This document shows, piece after piece, positions 21,444 to 33,605 of a stretch of DNA of 64,000 nt. A model generated the notes under the pieces. That model made no database searches. It had not been told where the DNA came from and worked only from the letters and a program-made list of their open reading frames with translations. The translations under genes and the position numbers were made by a program. The stretch comes from Oncomelania hupensis (lineage: Eukaryota; Mollusca; Gastropoda; Littorinimorpha; Pomatiopsidae), in NCBI GenBank assembly GCA_036898135.1, contig CM072511.1, positions 42,387,743 through 42,451,742 of the forward strand, written 5' to 3'. How positions within the stretch are numbered: position 1 is the stretch's first letter; the number at the start of each line of letters is the position of its first letter.

Positions 21444-23965
21444 TCAAGTGAGAAGATTTATTTTGCCTTCTTTTCTGGTGTGACAATGATGTCTGGGGCT
21501 GTTTGTGTCAGCTGCTATTGCATAAGATAATGCACTTTCTTTTTTATTTTTTATGCTCCATGCTCGTCTTTTCAGCAAATTAACAACAGCATGGACTTGC
21601 TCGCCTGCTTGTTTGCCATGGAACGCCATTCCCATTCCCAACCTCCTTACCCACTCTGTGATGTGCGTTTCTAAGATGTGTTGCTTGAGTGTGACATTTA
21701 CACCTTTTTCACAGCTAAACTTTTCTCGGAATGTAGACATGTACAGATCAATAGCTTCCTCAATTTCAGGGATTTCAGTTTCTTGGATTGAATTGTTATG
21801 TGCAACCAGCTCGTGTAGTATTGAATATTGCATGTCGAGTCTTAAAAAATCTGTACGAATTTGCCATGCTTTGGTATGGATATCTGCCACCGATGACAGT
21901 GGCACTGCTGCATTTGGGATGCTGTCGACAATATCATTGATGACCTCCTTCTGCATATACTTGTTACAGTGATTGCCAATCATGGCGCCGCTGAAGTAGG
22001 CCTGTCTCTGGTCCTTCATATGATTCACATTCTAATTGACTATAGTTTATTTTATCACATCGGTTTCGCATCGTATGCATGTTTTTGACACAACTTTGAA
22101 ATTCGCTGGTTGTGTTAACCATTATATCTGGAAGATCTGCTGGTTTCTGTTTTGATAGTTCATCTGCAAGTTGTTTATTTAGACTGTGACACTGAACTAG
22201 AAGTGCGTCATGATGTTTCTTGACTACACCTAGAAGAATGTGCAGGTAGGGTGGACATACATGGTCTATTTCTATGTTCCAAATGGGGTCTCGTGTTACA
22301 TTAAAGTCTAGCTTTGCATCTGATTTGTGGCAGCCTTGTTTTTCATAGTTTCTGTAATCTCTCTTCAAAGTGCCTATGTGTCTTTCTGGCATTGCTTCAT
22401 TTCCTGGATATGACTGCATTTGTTCTCTTGACGATTTACACCATAATCAACAATGTGTGCTTGATGGCCATGAAATACCATACATCTTAAGCAAAAAGTC
22501 CAGATCACCAAACATAAAGACCCTAAGCTGTTTGTCCCTCCAAACTCCCAATTTCAGCCTCTCAGTTTCTCCTTTTAATGGGCCTAGAATGGATGCAAGA
22601 TTTTCATTGGTGTCTTTACATTCAGCCAAAACAATCATGTGTGCATTGTCTTTGGCATTGGGGCTTTCTACATTAAGAACTTGCAAAACCATCTTGAAGC
22701 TTTGCCCCCGTGGTCTCCACCTAGTTTTATCCATACTTCATCTGTTGGGATGTTGCCATCATGCCAGTCTAGCATTTTCTTTTCATGATACTTTTCCAGC
22801 AAATTTAACACGAATTGGATTATGTCTCTGATCAACGCCACAGGCTCTTCCTTTTCTTCACACTTACCTGATTTATTGGTACTTTTTGATTTGTTTATCT
22901 TCTACAACGATCTCACCACACATTGCCCCCTTTTGAAACTCTCTTTCTCTATGTTCACTTGCCATTGAAATCCCATGTAATCTGTTCAATTGACTAAGTT
23001 TTTTCTGCTTATTCCATGGCAAATTAAGTTGTGACCTCATACGTGCTGCTTGTTTTGCAGAGATAATTGGTGCAATACATTTGGCGTGTGTAAGAATTTG
23101 TGTCTTTTTCTGTGTGGCTTGAACTTTCAGTTCTGTCCCCTGTTGTTTCTCCAAGTCTTCATGTGTGGATCCTGAAATGTCTTTTCTGAGTTTACTGATC
23201 TCAGCTGCCCTTTTTTTCTTAAAGGGCTGCTTGCTAATGAAGATGTCTTGTTAGCTTTTACTATCTTTTTCAAAACAATGGACGTTCCTTTGGTTTTACA
23301 AATAACGGTTCGTCTGTCATCTGATTGACTCATTTTGATCTGAACCAAACATGTTAAATAGGCCCCTTCTTCTCTTGTCAGTGGTGCTGCTAGCTGCTTA
23401 AGAGGTCGGATTGAGTTTGTTTGTGTTTGCTCACTGTCCGTTTGTGATGCAGAGTCTGCTGTACTTGTGTGTTGCTCAGGTGTCGGACACTGCTGTGTGG
23501 TAGTGACAGATGAGTTGAATGTGCAGTTATCTCTATCTGTTGCTTGTCTTTCTCTATCAGATGTCACTCACTTCTTTCCCAAGAAGTGTAGAAGTCGCCT
23601 TTTTACCTTGACTCGTATGGGAGTAGATGTGACTGTTGGCTGAAAACTAGTGACAGTGCTAATGGAGGTGGAGATGTTAGTGGAAGTGACAGTCGAGTTA
23701 TGCGTAGCCGTTTTAATTTTAGCGCATCCATATTTCTCAGGTTTCTTCTTTATGCGTCTTTCACATGCGCTCCTGTTCACCTGTTTATACTGAATACATG
23801 CTGCACATTCGCTGACCTGTATATTTGGATTATACACTGACCACAGATGCTGTGATCCCTCAATACGCTTTGCAGCTATATGACGCAACAAACTCGAATC
23901 AGACCGTGATTTGATTTTTCGCGTGCAGTGTCGACATGTGAAGCATAATGTACTCGGATAGACTA
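21444..23965 (-). pseudogene. N-RAG-TP-like transposon protein, main part (broken)
   Basis: This continues the protein begun at 37647-37426; Gypsy-Z separates the parts. In phase from the junction come YPSTLCFTCRHC, then W--------C--C (SQHLWSVYNPNI, SECAACIQYK), completing a zinc-binding module like the RAG1 N-terminal region. A low-complexity Ser/Thr stretch follows, then a long C-terminal region with LDWHDGNIPTDEVW, KLGGDHGG, MFGDLDFLLKMYGIS, LWCKSSREQM, HILETHITEWVRRLG and FHGKQAGEQVH. That region is unrelated to the RAG1 core. Known: Aplysia N-RAG-TP pairs a RAG1-like N-terminus with a non-RAG remainder. Stops at about 23569 and 22448 and frameshifts near 23215, 22880, 22700 and 22030 make it a pseudogene. 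Confidence 0.78.
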
Positions 23966-25936
23966 TGTCGCGGGACTAAAGTTAAAGTTTATTTTGTGTG
24001 CCTGTGGTGTAGCTGGGTGTGTTTGTGGCGCTCCAGTGTTGACCGGTTTGGGGTGAACTGAGTCCTGGCACGTGCTGGGCGGCATTGCGTATGGTTTGCA
24101 AAAGTAATAGATGAGTTGTTTCTCCAAATTCATAAGTTTTTTTTGTGTGTCATTCGGTTAAAACTGTGACAGATGAGGTTTAAACGTCTCAGTAGTAACA
24201 TCTGGTTTGATGTTCACATTGTGGAAACCATTCTTGGATTCCCGGTCGTTTGTAACACCTCTGTGTTGTTAGGCTGTGTTGTGCCTAGGTTATTGTCACC
24301 GGGGGAATTTCATTCCATGTAAGTAGATTAAATTTTATGTGGTTTTTGTTTATTTGAGCGTAGCTACATTTTTCCTGTGGTTATGAATCAGTGGTTATGG
24401 TTCGAGGTGGGTGTTAGTGTAAGGAGGGGAGAGTGGTTAGCATTAGAAGACTCTTTCCCTATTTCACTCTTCTACTATGGTTTTCCTTACTTCATATGTT
24501 TCATTCAACCATGTTATAATAAAATGTGCATTGCTGTTGTTTTGTTAGTATATAGTTGTTGAGCGGCTTCTTCAACTGTGTAATGACGTCATGTCAGTCC
24601 GCCATCTTGGCAATATGGCGGCCTTTGTTTACATTTGCTTTTAGTAAAATACTTTGGAACTAGAATGAACTATGTGGAGCTATAGAACCATACATCAGTG
24701 GGCACAGTATAAAGTTGTAGATATTTTCATTGGGTTATTTCGGAATGGATCAAACTTTCCTTGAAAATAACTTGGCCTTTTAGGCCCGGGGGTATTTGTT
24801 TTTGTTTGTCAGCTCGAACCCTTGCCATTCGGCTGTCGAATCTACTGTTTGTCCATTGATGCTTCCCTTCGCCACTGTTATCCATCGTCAAATCGAGGAG
24901 AAGGAGGGAAGTCTTGACTGGCGTGGGACCTCATCATTACTCAGCTGATGCCGCTGCTGAGGTCAGACGTCAAGGGCGAGCATCCGTGATCCGAGGTGTC
25001 ACCGTTGCAACCATCCCCTCATAGATCGGCGATCTCCAGCTACGTCTGGTGCTGTACAGAAGGAAAGGGGAAGATCTTCACTTCAGCCTCACCTCCATCG
25101 CTTTCCCTCCTTTCAAGCCGTCACCTCTCTACGTTTAGGGTGACGAGAGGAGGGGAAGATCATCTTCACTGCAGCCTCACCTTCTTTGCTTTCCCTCCTT
25201 TCAAGCCGTCACCTCCCTACGTTTAGGGTGACGAGAGGAGGGGAAGATCATCTTCACTGCAGCTTCACCTTCATCGCTTTCCCTCCTTTCAACGCCGTCA
25301 CCTCCCTACGTTTAGGGTGACGAGAGGAGGGGAAGATCATCTTCACTGCAACTTCACCTTCATCGTTTTCCCTCCTTTCAACGCCGTCACCTCCCTACGT
25401 TTAGGGTGGCGAGATGAGGGGAAGATCATCTTCACTGCAACTTCACCTTCATAGCTTTCCAACCTTTCAACGCCGTCACCTCCCTACGTTTAGGGTGACC
25501 AGAGGAGGGGGAGATCACTTACTTTCAGACAGCGTTTACCTGACGTCTGCAATCATCGTTTTCTCGCGTTGGTCTACCTTAGTGTTCATCGCTAACAAAG
25601 AAGAGTGTGGGATCGTCATTATTATTATCTTTTATATAAATTATAAGGATCCATGTATTGTTGTTTAGTATGAAGTAGTTGTTGGGTCACAGGATTGAAT
25701 GATTATCTGTATTATTGCCATCCATGTCATTGTAACACCATTTCTGTATCATCATCACCACAACCCCATCACCATTACCATGTTTTGATCATTTATATCA
25801 ACTCATGTATTCTTTTGACTTGGGTTTATCTTTTTATAAATAAATGGTTGTTTGTCTTGTCAAATCTTTCTTTTGGAGTTCTTGATTTCCTCTGCGTGAG
25901 AGGATAGGCTTATACCCAGGAGGGGTGAGCGCGACA
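23966..25936 (+). repeat. Gypsy-Z 5' LTR
   Basis: A 1971-bp LTR, unusually long for gypsy elements, with TGTCG...CGACA ends. It contains an 88-89-bp tandem array at 25055-25510. Short frames such as the one at 24377 recur in the other LTR only because the LTRs are copies. Promoter and polyadenylation signals should lie here, but I cannot place them with confidence. Confidence 0.93.
25055..25510 (+). repeat. 88-89-bp tandem repeat within the Gypsy-Z 5' LTR
   Basis: The junction motif TTTAGGGTGACGAGAGG recurs at 25136, 25224 and 25313 and, altered, near 25402 and 25491, giving about five units of 88-89 bp. Each unit holds GGGGAAGATCATCTTCACTG, CTTTCCCTCCTTTCAA and CGTCACCTCCCTACG. The same array is in the 3' LTR (36545-37000). 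Confidence 0.9.
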
Positions 25937-26146
25937 AATGGTGGACCTGCGGGGTAACTTGTAATTCATTCGCTCAAGAACTCAGGGGGTGATTTCGGGG
26001 GAGGGTGTCCATGTCCTGTTTTGTGTTTAGTTATGTGTTAGAGTGAACGGAGGATTTTGTTTACTGTGAGAACACTGGTACAGTTTTGATTGCCTTTGCA
26101 TTAGTGCAGTGTAATTCTTGGTTAGTTTGTTGGTTCACCTTGGGTT
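25937..26146 (+). promoter_or_regulatory. Gypsy-Z primer-binding site and 5' leader
   Basis: Two bases after the LTR, TGGTGGACCTGCGGGGTA (25939-25956) starts with TGG, as expected for a site complementary to a tRNA 3' CCA end. The rest of the leader is non-coding and is interrupted at 26147 by LINE-C. It resumes at 30742. Confidence 0.6.
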
Positions 26147-26814
26147 TTTTTTCTTTGATTTATTTTTTCTTTGACATCAATACAGTTGTATACAATGTTC
26201 ATTTTCAATGTCAATCCGTTATGTATGTCAAAGTATGTTATATAAACATACATATATAAATATAACATTACATTACAGATTAGCCAAATAGGTTACAGTA
26301 ATAAATAATAATGGAATTGAAAAGAAAAAGAAGCCCCACATTACCATTGTTCACTTCAAGTGTTTAGCAAAGAAAACAAATTGCAAACATCATACTCGTG
26401 TGAAAAAAATATGAATCTTGAAACAGAATAAAATCAATCCGCGTACACTTAGTCTTTCATTTACTGTAAGTGAAAAAAACTAAAAATGAATTTGTAAAAA
26501 AAAAAAAAAAAAAAAAATTTTTAAAAGCACAGTACAAAACAACCAATCAAAAAAAAATAATTACATGAATAAAAGTTTTTTTTTTATAAAAGTAAAAAAA
26601 AAGCCAAAAAAAAATAAATAAAAATAATGGGAGGGCAAAAATGTTAGTAGAGGGATAGACTGGCGTTGACTTAATGCATTTACAACAAAAGGTAATAACA
26701 ACCACTTTCGTAAAGATGCACTGCAGCGTTCAATGTACAACGAGAGAAAATAAAACGGTTTAATCTTCATTTTTTTCTCTAACTTATACAAACTACTTCT
26801 AGTATGCAACAAGA

Positions 26815-28444
26815 TTACATAAACAAAGGTGTATATGGATGCCATTCATTGTACACTTTGTGTGTATTCATTAATAAATATGATGCTTGTCTCTCTATTT
26901 CATACCGAGTTTTCAAATAAGACTTAAACACAGCAAACGTTAGAATACAGTTGTTCAACTTGCACTTATAGATAAAAAACTTGGCAAGAACAATTATCCT
27001 ATCGAAAATCACGTCTGACATAAAATGATCACCACAACCAAACAGTACAATGTTTTCGTTTAAATGCATATTAATAACATTCTGACAACTATGCCTTACT
27101 ACATGTTCAAACTGATTCCAGAATGCCTTGGAGTGGCATCCTTATCAACCAATCTTATCACAAGATATTTAAGTTGAAAAAGGTTACTGCTTTACTATAT
27201 TTCCTTACTTTAGTGCTGTCGCACTGTAGCACTCACTACAATTCGGCGCAAGCTCAAAAGAATGGCAAAGGTCTTCAGGTTGTCCCTTCACTACCAAAAT
27301 ATTTGCCCCATCCCACCTGTTCCCTCCTCTCTCTGTCTCTCTCTCCCTCTCTCTCTGTCTCTCTCTCTCTTTCTCTCTTGTCTCTGCCCCTTACTTATCT
27401 TCCCCTGCCTTACTCCTATATGGTTTATTGAGATATGTTGTAATGTTTGTATGTGTATATATAAATATAAAAAATGCCAATATTTAAAGAAATATATATT
27501 GTGGCACAATGTTTTGCAATTGGTAATTGCTTCACATGTTTACGTGTAATGAAATTTATGCTTTTTGGCATTAAAAACAAGAAGAAAAAAAAGATTCCAG
27601 AATGCCTGGATGTGTGCACACTGCCAGAACAAATGTTGTATACTTTCTCGCTCGATTGTACAAAAAGAACATAATGAATCCGTTCGAACACCCATACTTG
27701 ACAGAATAGTGTTTGTAGCGATAATCCTATGCGCTATTCGTAGCTGGAACCATTTAAGTTTAACATCAGGTATATTTTGGATTTTCTTAAAAACTATTTT
27801 CCAGTTACAATCTTTACCATATTTCTGTTCCCATGTCTTACAGCAGTTAGGTTGTATTTCGTTTGATGTCAGAAGATCGTAGTAAACTCTTGCACCTTTT
27901 TTAACTGAATTCAGAATAGTCCATAGTTTATTGAATTCTAAAAAGTTATTATTAACGATTGGTATCTCAAAAGAGTTAATATACTTTTTTACAGCCTGCA
28001 CACAACCAGTGTACGTAACAAAATCGGTTTGAACATTATATCTATGTACAAACTCTTGAAAAGATAAACAAGACCCATTTTCCTTTAATAAGTGTCCAAT
28101 ACAAAACACCCCTTTTTCATACCAAGTTTTATAGAAAATGGGTCTGTTGTTAACGAGTATATTCTGATTGTAAAAAATCCTTTCAGAGAAAATCTCTTCC
28201 GGTTTTTCCAAAATAATATGATTTGATAAATCTTTGTAGGAATGCAAAACTTCTTTCCAAAAATTATTACAGTTGTCTAGCATTGGAAAATCCGCACCTA
28301 GTTTCTCAACGTTTTCAAAACATGAAAATTCCGTCAAAAGTATAGATCTCCATTTCTGATTTCCATATTTAAGTTTTTTTAACCATGATATTTTTAAAGC
28401 TTTAATAAACATTTTAATGTCTGGAATACCAAGACCTCCATTTG
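26815..28444 (-). pseudogene. LINE-C C-terminal region with RT zinc-binding domain
   Basis: After a one-base indel near 28440 the protein continues through TNGGLGIPDIKMFIKALK, a hallmark of L1/Tx1-type LINEs. It then reaches a zinc-binding segment (LKWFQLRIAHRII, CSFC, HLFWQCAHIQAFW) like the zf-RVT domain. The retroposon at 27129-27592 interrupts it after AFW, and coding resumes in the same phase on the other side (AFWNQFEHVV) to a stop at 26815. The last segment ends with FKSYLKTRYEIERQ. Confidence 0.85.
27129..27592 (+). mobile_element. 464-bp retroposon with 15-bp target duplication and A-rich tail
   Basis: Perfect duplications of GATTCCAGAATGCCT lie at 27114-27128 and 27593-27607. The insert ends in an A-rich tail (27577-27592), so it was made by LINE machinery in plus orientation. 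It contains a CT microsatellite (about 27330-27385). No Pol III box or recognisable coding region was found. It could be a truncated LINE 3' end or a processed transcript. Confidence 0.85.
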
Positions 28445-30729
28445 TTATATTTTTACTGCACTTTTTCGACTAATTCTATCTTTTTTGTTTTTCCAGACAA
28501 ATTCAAAAACTGATGTCTGAATCATATTTATTACATCATCTGGAGGGTTTGGCAGTAGCATCCACAAATGAACTAATTTTGACAAAATAAGTGATTTCAA
28601 CACAGCTACTCTTCTCAAGGGGGTTATTTGTCTTTTGAGCCATATTTTATACAATAATTCTATTTCTATCAATTTATCTTTTATGTTGATACCAATACAA
28701 TTGTCTAAGTCACTTGTCAGCCAAATACCCAACACTTGAAACTTTTCAGGGTTCCAGGTTATACGAAGATGTTGCATAAATTTTGTTGATGAGTTACGCT
28801 GGCTGCCCAGCCATATTGCGTTAGTTTTTGTTGTGTTCAAAGAGAGCCCTGACAGATTACAAAAATTGTCGATGGTTTTAATAGTTTTTTCAAAAGAAGT
28901 TCTAGTGCCATTTAATAACATTTCGGTGTCATCTGCGTATTGTGTAATTTTATGTTCTACTTCGTTAATTTTTATGCCTTCGATTTCCTTATTTTCACGG
29001 ATCATTATTGCTAAGATCTCGACACATAAAACAAAAATATACGGTGAGATTGGGTCTCCTTGTCTGCAGCCACGTTCAATACTAAACCAGCTTGACATTT
29101 GACCATTAACAGAAACGGACGCTTTAGTATCAGTATAAAAGGTTTTTATCCATCTACAGAAATCATTGCCGAAACCAAAGGCAAGCAACACTTTATTCAT
29201 AAATATCCAATCTATGGAATCAAAAGCCTTTTCAAAATCTAGGCATAAAAGTAATCCTGGCTTGTCGTTTTTATTCAGATAACTGATAATATCATATATT
29301 AATCGAATATTGTCCCCTATAAAACGTCCTTTAATAAAGCCTGTTTGATCTTCGTTGATTAACGATGATAGAACTAATTTAAAACGGTTTGCAATACTTG
29401 AGGAGCCAATTTTATATACAACATTTAAAAGAGATATAGGCCTCCAGTTCTTAATATATTCCTTATCCTTATCTCCTTTCGGTATACAGATTATGAGGCC
29501 CTCTTTTTGTGTTGTAGAAAGACTACCTACTCTAAAGCCTTCATTAAGAGAACGAATAACTAAAGGACCCAATTTTAGCCAGAAAAATTTAAAAAATTCA
29601 GCAGTGAAACCGTCAGAGCCTGGACTGTTATAGTTTTTCATGTTTTTCAGAGCAGAACTTGCTTCGTCTAGTGTTATTTCTCCTTCAAGTGCATGCCTTT
29701 CTTCTGCTGTTAAAGATTTTATATTAGTTACAAAGTCAGAAATATTTATATCCTCTAATGTTTTCTTTTCATATAAATGTTGGTAGAAAGTCTTAACTTC
29801 GTTAACAATCTCGCGTGGCTCACTAACCTCGGATCCATCGTTCTTTATAATCTTCTTCATGCATTTACTAACAAAATTACGCTTTTCCAGTCCACAAAAA
29901 TATTTATTTACCTTTTCCCCTTCTGCCACCCACCTTGCCCTTGACCTAATTAATACCCCTTCCATTATCTTCTCCCTATGTTTCTCTAACTCTTCTCTAC
30001 CTTCACTTAACTGTCTGTTTTCTTCATCTGTCCTATTATCTATTTTTTCTAATCTACCGATACTTTCTTCCAAAGCTTTCTGTACTTCTGTATTTTGGCG
30101 TTTTTTTTTTATAGGCTGCATATGAAATAGTTTTTTGTCTTATTTTCATTAAGAGAACGTCAAGAAACAATTGATCCGAGATAGTAAAAAGTATTTCATT
30201 AGTAGGAATGCTTTGAAGTTCGACTCTGTGATATGGCGTAGCTGCATATTCCTCTATCACTGAATTTATATTTTCATTAATCAAATCTACATATGCCTTA
30301 TCTTTAAGATGGGATGAGTTTAACTTCCACAACATCTTTCTTTGAGGTGAGGGGCCGAAACTTAGCCTGAGAGTTATAACTGAATGGTCTGTTCTGTAAC
30401 CAGGGGTGATATCAGCGTCTATAACAAAAGTAGACATGAAGTCAGAGATGAGAAAAAAATCTAACCTGCTCTGCTGAATGGGGTTACTTCTTCTCCAAGT
30501 GTAGCGTTTTGTATCTACATTTAGTTCCCTCCATATATCTAATAAGTCTAAGTTATCCATCATATTAAAAACTTGATCTTGAGCCCGTGGGTTATTTTTG
30601 TGTCTGTAATTGTCGCAATCCATTTCAAAATCCATTACCAAATTCCAATCTCCACCAAAAATAATATTATCTACATTTATTTCTCTAACATGGCTTTCCA
30701 GATTAACGTAAAAGTCTGGATCATCTAAA
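28445..30729 (-). pseudogene. LINE-C endonuclease (partial) and reverse transcriptase
   Basis: The endonuclease part starts at 30729 with NIIFGGDWNLV (the GDxN block), then RYTWRRSNPIQQSRLDFFLI and PGYRTDHSVI, which holds the catalytic Asp-His. A one-base change in a homopolymer near 30105 shifts the frame into a 558-codon RT frame. Its motifs are NSPGSDGFTAEFFKFFW, LIICIPKGDKD, KNWRPISLLNVVYK, motif A CLDFEKAFDSI, motif B GCRQGDPISPYIFVLCVEI and catalytic YADD (ITQYADDTEMLL), all intact. This layout fits the L1/Tx1 group. Only homopolymer indels break an otherwise open protein, so the copy is young. Confidence 0.92.
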
Positions 30730-30758
30730 TCACCTTGGGTTGGGGGTTACTACCTTCT

Positions 30759-33605
30759 ATGGAGACGAGGGCGAAGGCAGCGGCCAATAAGAACATGGAA
30801 GATGAACTGAGTGGTGAGGTGTCTGAGGGAGCTGTGGGGGGGCAGTACTCCCAATAGGGGAAAGGGTGCCCTTCTCAATCCGGCAGGATATGGTAGGGGG
30901 ATAGCACCTAGGTGGTATGGGGATCCAAGTTCTCAGAAGACTTCACCGGGAATGTCTCCAAAGCTGGAGGAAGGGAAACAGACTCTGCAACCGAATGCTG
31001 ATATGCTGATCCCTCCACTTTGCTTTATCAGTTTATGATAGTTCAGCAGGAGCGAGATGAATTGAGGCGGCAAGAAGAGCAGCAGCGTTGGGTGTTATTG
31101 TTCGAGAGGGAAGAAGAGAGGAGAACGAAGGAACGTGCTGCGGATTTGGAATTCAAGCAAAATCAACTGGAATTTCAGAAGAAGAAACACGAAGAGGATA
31201 GAGAAGAAAGGGAAAAGAAGCAGGATAGACTAGACTCTTCTAGGTTTGCTCCCTTTGATGAAAAAGAAACCATTGATGATTATCTAGATCAGTTTGAGAG
31301 AATTGCGAAGGTCCAGGGTTGGAAAAGGAGTACTTGGTCTAATCATCTGCTCACTCGGTTGACAGGAACCGCAAGAACCCTCTTCTTTGCCTTGAACCCT
31401 GAAGATGCGTCTGACTTTGACAAGCTGAAAGCAGCATTGTTGAAGAGGTATGGTTTAACTGCTGAAGGGTATCGTCAGAAATTCCGGAATGCAAAAAAGG
31501 AGATTAATGAAACGTTTCTCCAGTTTGTGATCAGACTTAAAGCTTACTTCAGCAAGTGGGTGTGTCTGGCAGGGAAGGATGAGAATTTGGTGGATGACCT
31601 GAAAGATTTATTCATTCAGGAACAGTTTATGGACACCTTGTCAACTGACTTAGCCATACGTGTACGAGAGCGTCGTCCAAATGATGTGCACCAAGCAGCT
31701 GAAGCAGCCGATGTAGTGATTGAAGCGAAAAAGGCTATGAAGAAATTTCCAGTTCCGGCGGGAGCACATCAAGGAGGACTTAAGAGTTTTCCGGCGCAAG
31801 ACTCGAGTAGAAGGGGCCTGAGCAATGACTCCAGAACTATAACCAAGGACGCCAAAGTGAAGGGATTGTGCTTCAAGTGTGGTCAACCTGGCCACATTAA
31901 AAAGGATTGTCCAAAGAAAGCGGCAATAGTTTTCGAGGGTTCACAGAAGTCAGTGGCAGCTACAGTCCCAACTTTGTGTCAACCTTGTAGCCAGAAACCA
32001 TTCAACCCCCGCTGCATGATTCGAGTGGATGGCATTGAGGTTCAAGCTTTGAGAGACACGGGAGCAGATTCCCTGATAATTGACGACAGTCTTATACCAG
32101 GTGAACGTCGCACAGGCCAGCAGAAGTGGGTCACTTTAGCCTCAAAAGGACAAAAAATGTGCGAATCTGCATATGTTGATCTTTCTTCACCATTCTTTTC
32201 AGGCCGGGTGTTAGCGATCCTCATGAGAGATCCTGTAGCACCAGTGATTATTGGAAATGCCGTAGAGTTAGATTCAGGACGAGAGTGTAACGTGCCTGTA
32301 TATGGGGTGGAGCATGATGCGGCAGCTGTACAGACAAGAGCTCAGGCCAAGGGGGATACTCAAGACCAACTGTCTGTCTCCAAACCTCTGATTGGTCAAG
32401 TGGGTCCCGAACTGATTTCCAAGATGCAACAAAAAGATGACTCTTTGAAGAAGGCCCGGGAGAGTGTCAACACCCAGCGGAAGTTCCGGATCAAGGATTG
32501 TAGCATGCACTTTGAGTGGAAGCGGCGCTTACTTTTCCGAGTATATTCTCAATCCAATTGTAGCTACAGTCAGTTGGTAGTACCCAAGGCACTTCGAGGA
32601 GAGGTGATGCGGCTTGCTCACGACTCGGCAATGGCCGGACACATGGGAGCGAAACGGACTAGGGAGCGCATATGGCAATCGTTTTACTGGCCTGGAAGGT
32701 GTGCTGACGTTCGAAGATATTGTGCTTCCTGTGACCAATGCCAACGGATGACTTCTCGCGGCATAACTAAGAAAGCTCCATTGGAGAAGATGCCTCTGAT
32801 TGATGAGCCATTTCGTCGAGTGGCGGTGGATTTGGTGGGTCCCATCATCCCAGCATCTGACAGGGGATATCGATATATCCTGGTGATGATAGATTATGCG
32901 ACTAGATACCCTGAGGCAGTACCACTGAAGAACATAGAAACTGAAACGGTTGCGGAAGCTTTGTGGGAAATGTGGACACGGCTTGGAATTCCCACTGAGG
33001 TGTTGTCAGACAGAGGAACACAATTCATCGGCGAGGTGATGAAGGAAGTCCAGCGACTGTTGTCTGTGCACGGGATTTCGACCACTCCATACCATGCCCA
33101 GTGCAACGGACTGGTAGAACGGTTTAATGCTACGCTAAAGAACATGATTAAGAAACTTTGCCAGGACAAGCCCAGGACATGGGACAGGTATATCCCTGCA
33201 GTACTCTTCGCCTACCGTGAGGTTCCACAGGAATCGTTGGGGTTTGCACCTTTTGAACTCTTGTATGGCCGGACAGTCCGTGGACCCATGCAGGTGCTGA
33301 AACAGTTGTGGACGAAAGAAGTAGAGGATGAGAACGTACGCACTGCCTCTGAATATGTTGTGGACCTACGGAACCGCATTGAGGACACTTGTGAAATAGC
33401 CAGGAAGAACCTCGATGAAGCTGCTCGTCATCACAAGAAGATCTTTGACAAGAAATCTGCACAAAGGAACTTCTAGGTTGGAGAAAAAGTTTTGCTTCTT
33501 CTCCCAGAAAAGCACAACAAGCTACAGATGGCTTGGCTAGGGCCTTATGAGGTGGTTGAGAAGAAGGGACTCAACAACTACCGCATCAAGGTTGGAAACA
33601 AGTAA
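30759..33605 (+). pseudogene. Gypsy-Z gag, protease and integrase
   Basis: Gag probably starts at the ATG at 30759. Two frame changes, one at a run of seven G near 30835 and one near 31015, precede the long frame 31020-33476. Counting from 31020: a charged coiled coil (residues 10-75), capsid, a SCAN-like segment (151-236), a CCHC knuckle (284-297, CFKCGQPGHIKKDC), protease active site DTGA (346-349), integrase zinc residues H534, H541, C571, C574, and catalytic D604, D664, E700, which is exact D-D-35-E spacing. A TAG at 33474 (before VGEKVLLLLP) and a TAA at 33603 interrupt the GPY/F region (LGPYEVVEKKGLNNYRIKVG). The same frame continues into RT. Confidence 0.93.

Larger units (their letters stand above)
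26147..30729 (-). mobile_element. LINE-C: L1/Tx1-like LINE inserted in the Gypsy-Z leader
   Basis: A 4.6-kb LINE on the minus strand is flanked by perfect 12-bp duplications, TCACCTTGGGTT, at 26135-26146 and 30730-30741. Its A-rich tail (T-rich on the plus strand) is at 26147-26172. It is 5' truncated within the endonuclease. The 3' UTR, 26173-26814, holds a poly-A/T tract (about 26497-26518) and no gene. A 464-bp retroposon lies in its C-terminal coding region. Confidence 0.92.

Noticed and set aside
21444..23965. Full RAG1 recombinase or a RAG1/RAG2 pair (ProtoRAG-like)
   Set aside because: The RAG1 core blocks are absent and there is no RAG2-like kelch gene nearby. Only the N-terminal zinc region resembles RAG1.
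24377..25226. Open frames in the Gypsy-Z LTR, repeated at 35869-36718
   Set aside because: They recur only because the LTRs are duplicates. There is no known domain, and the 88-89-bp units change reading phase.
25055..25510. CRISPR array
   Set aside because: Units are 88-89 bp and entirely repeated with no unique spacers, and they lie inside both LTRs of a retrotransposon in animal DNA.
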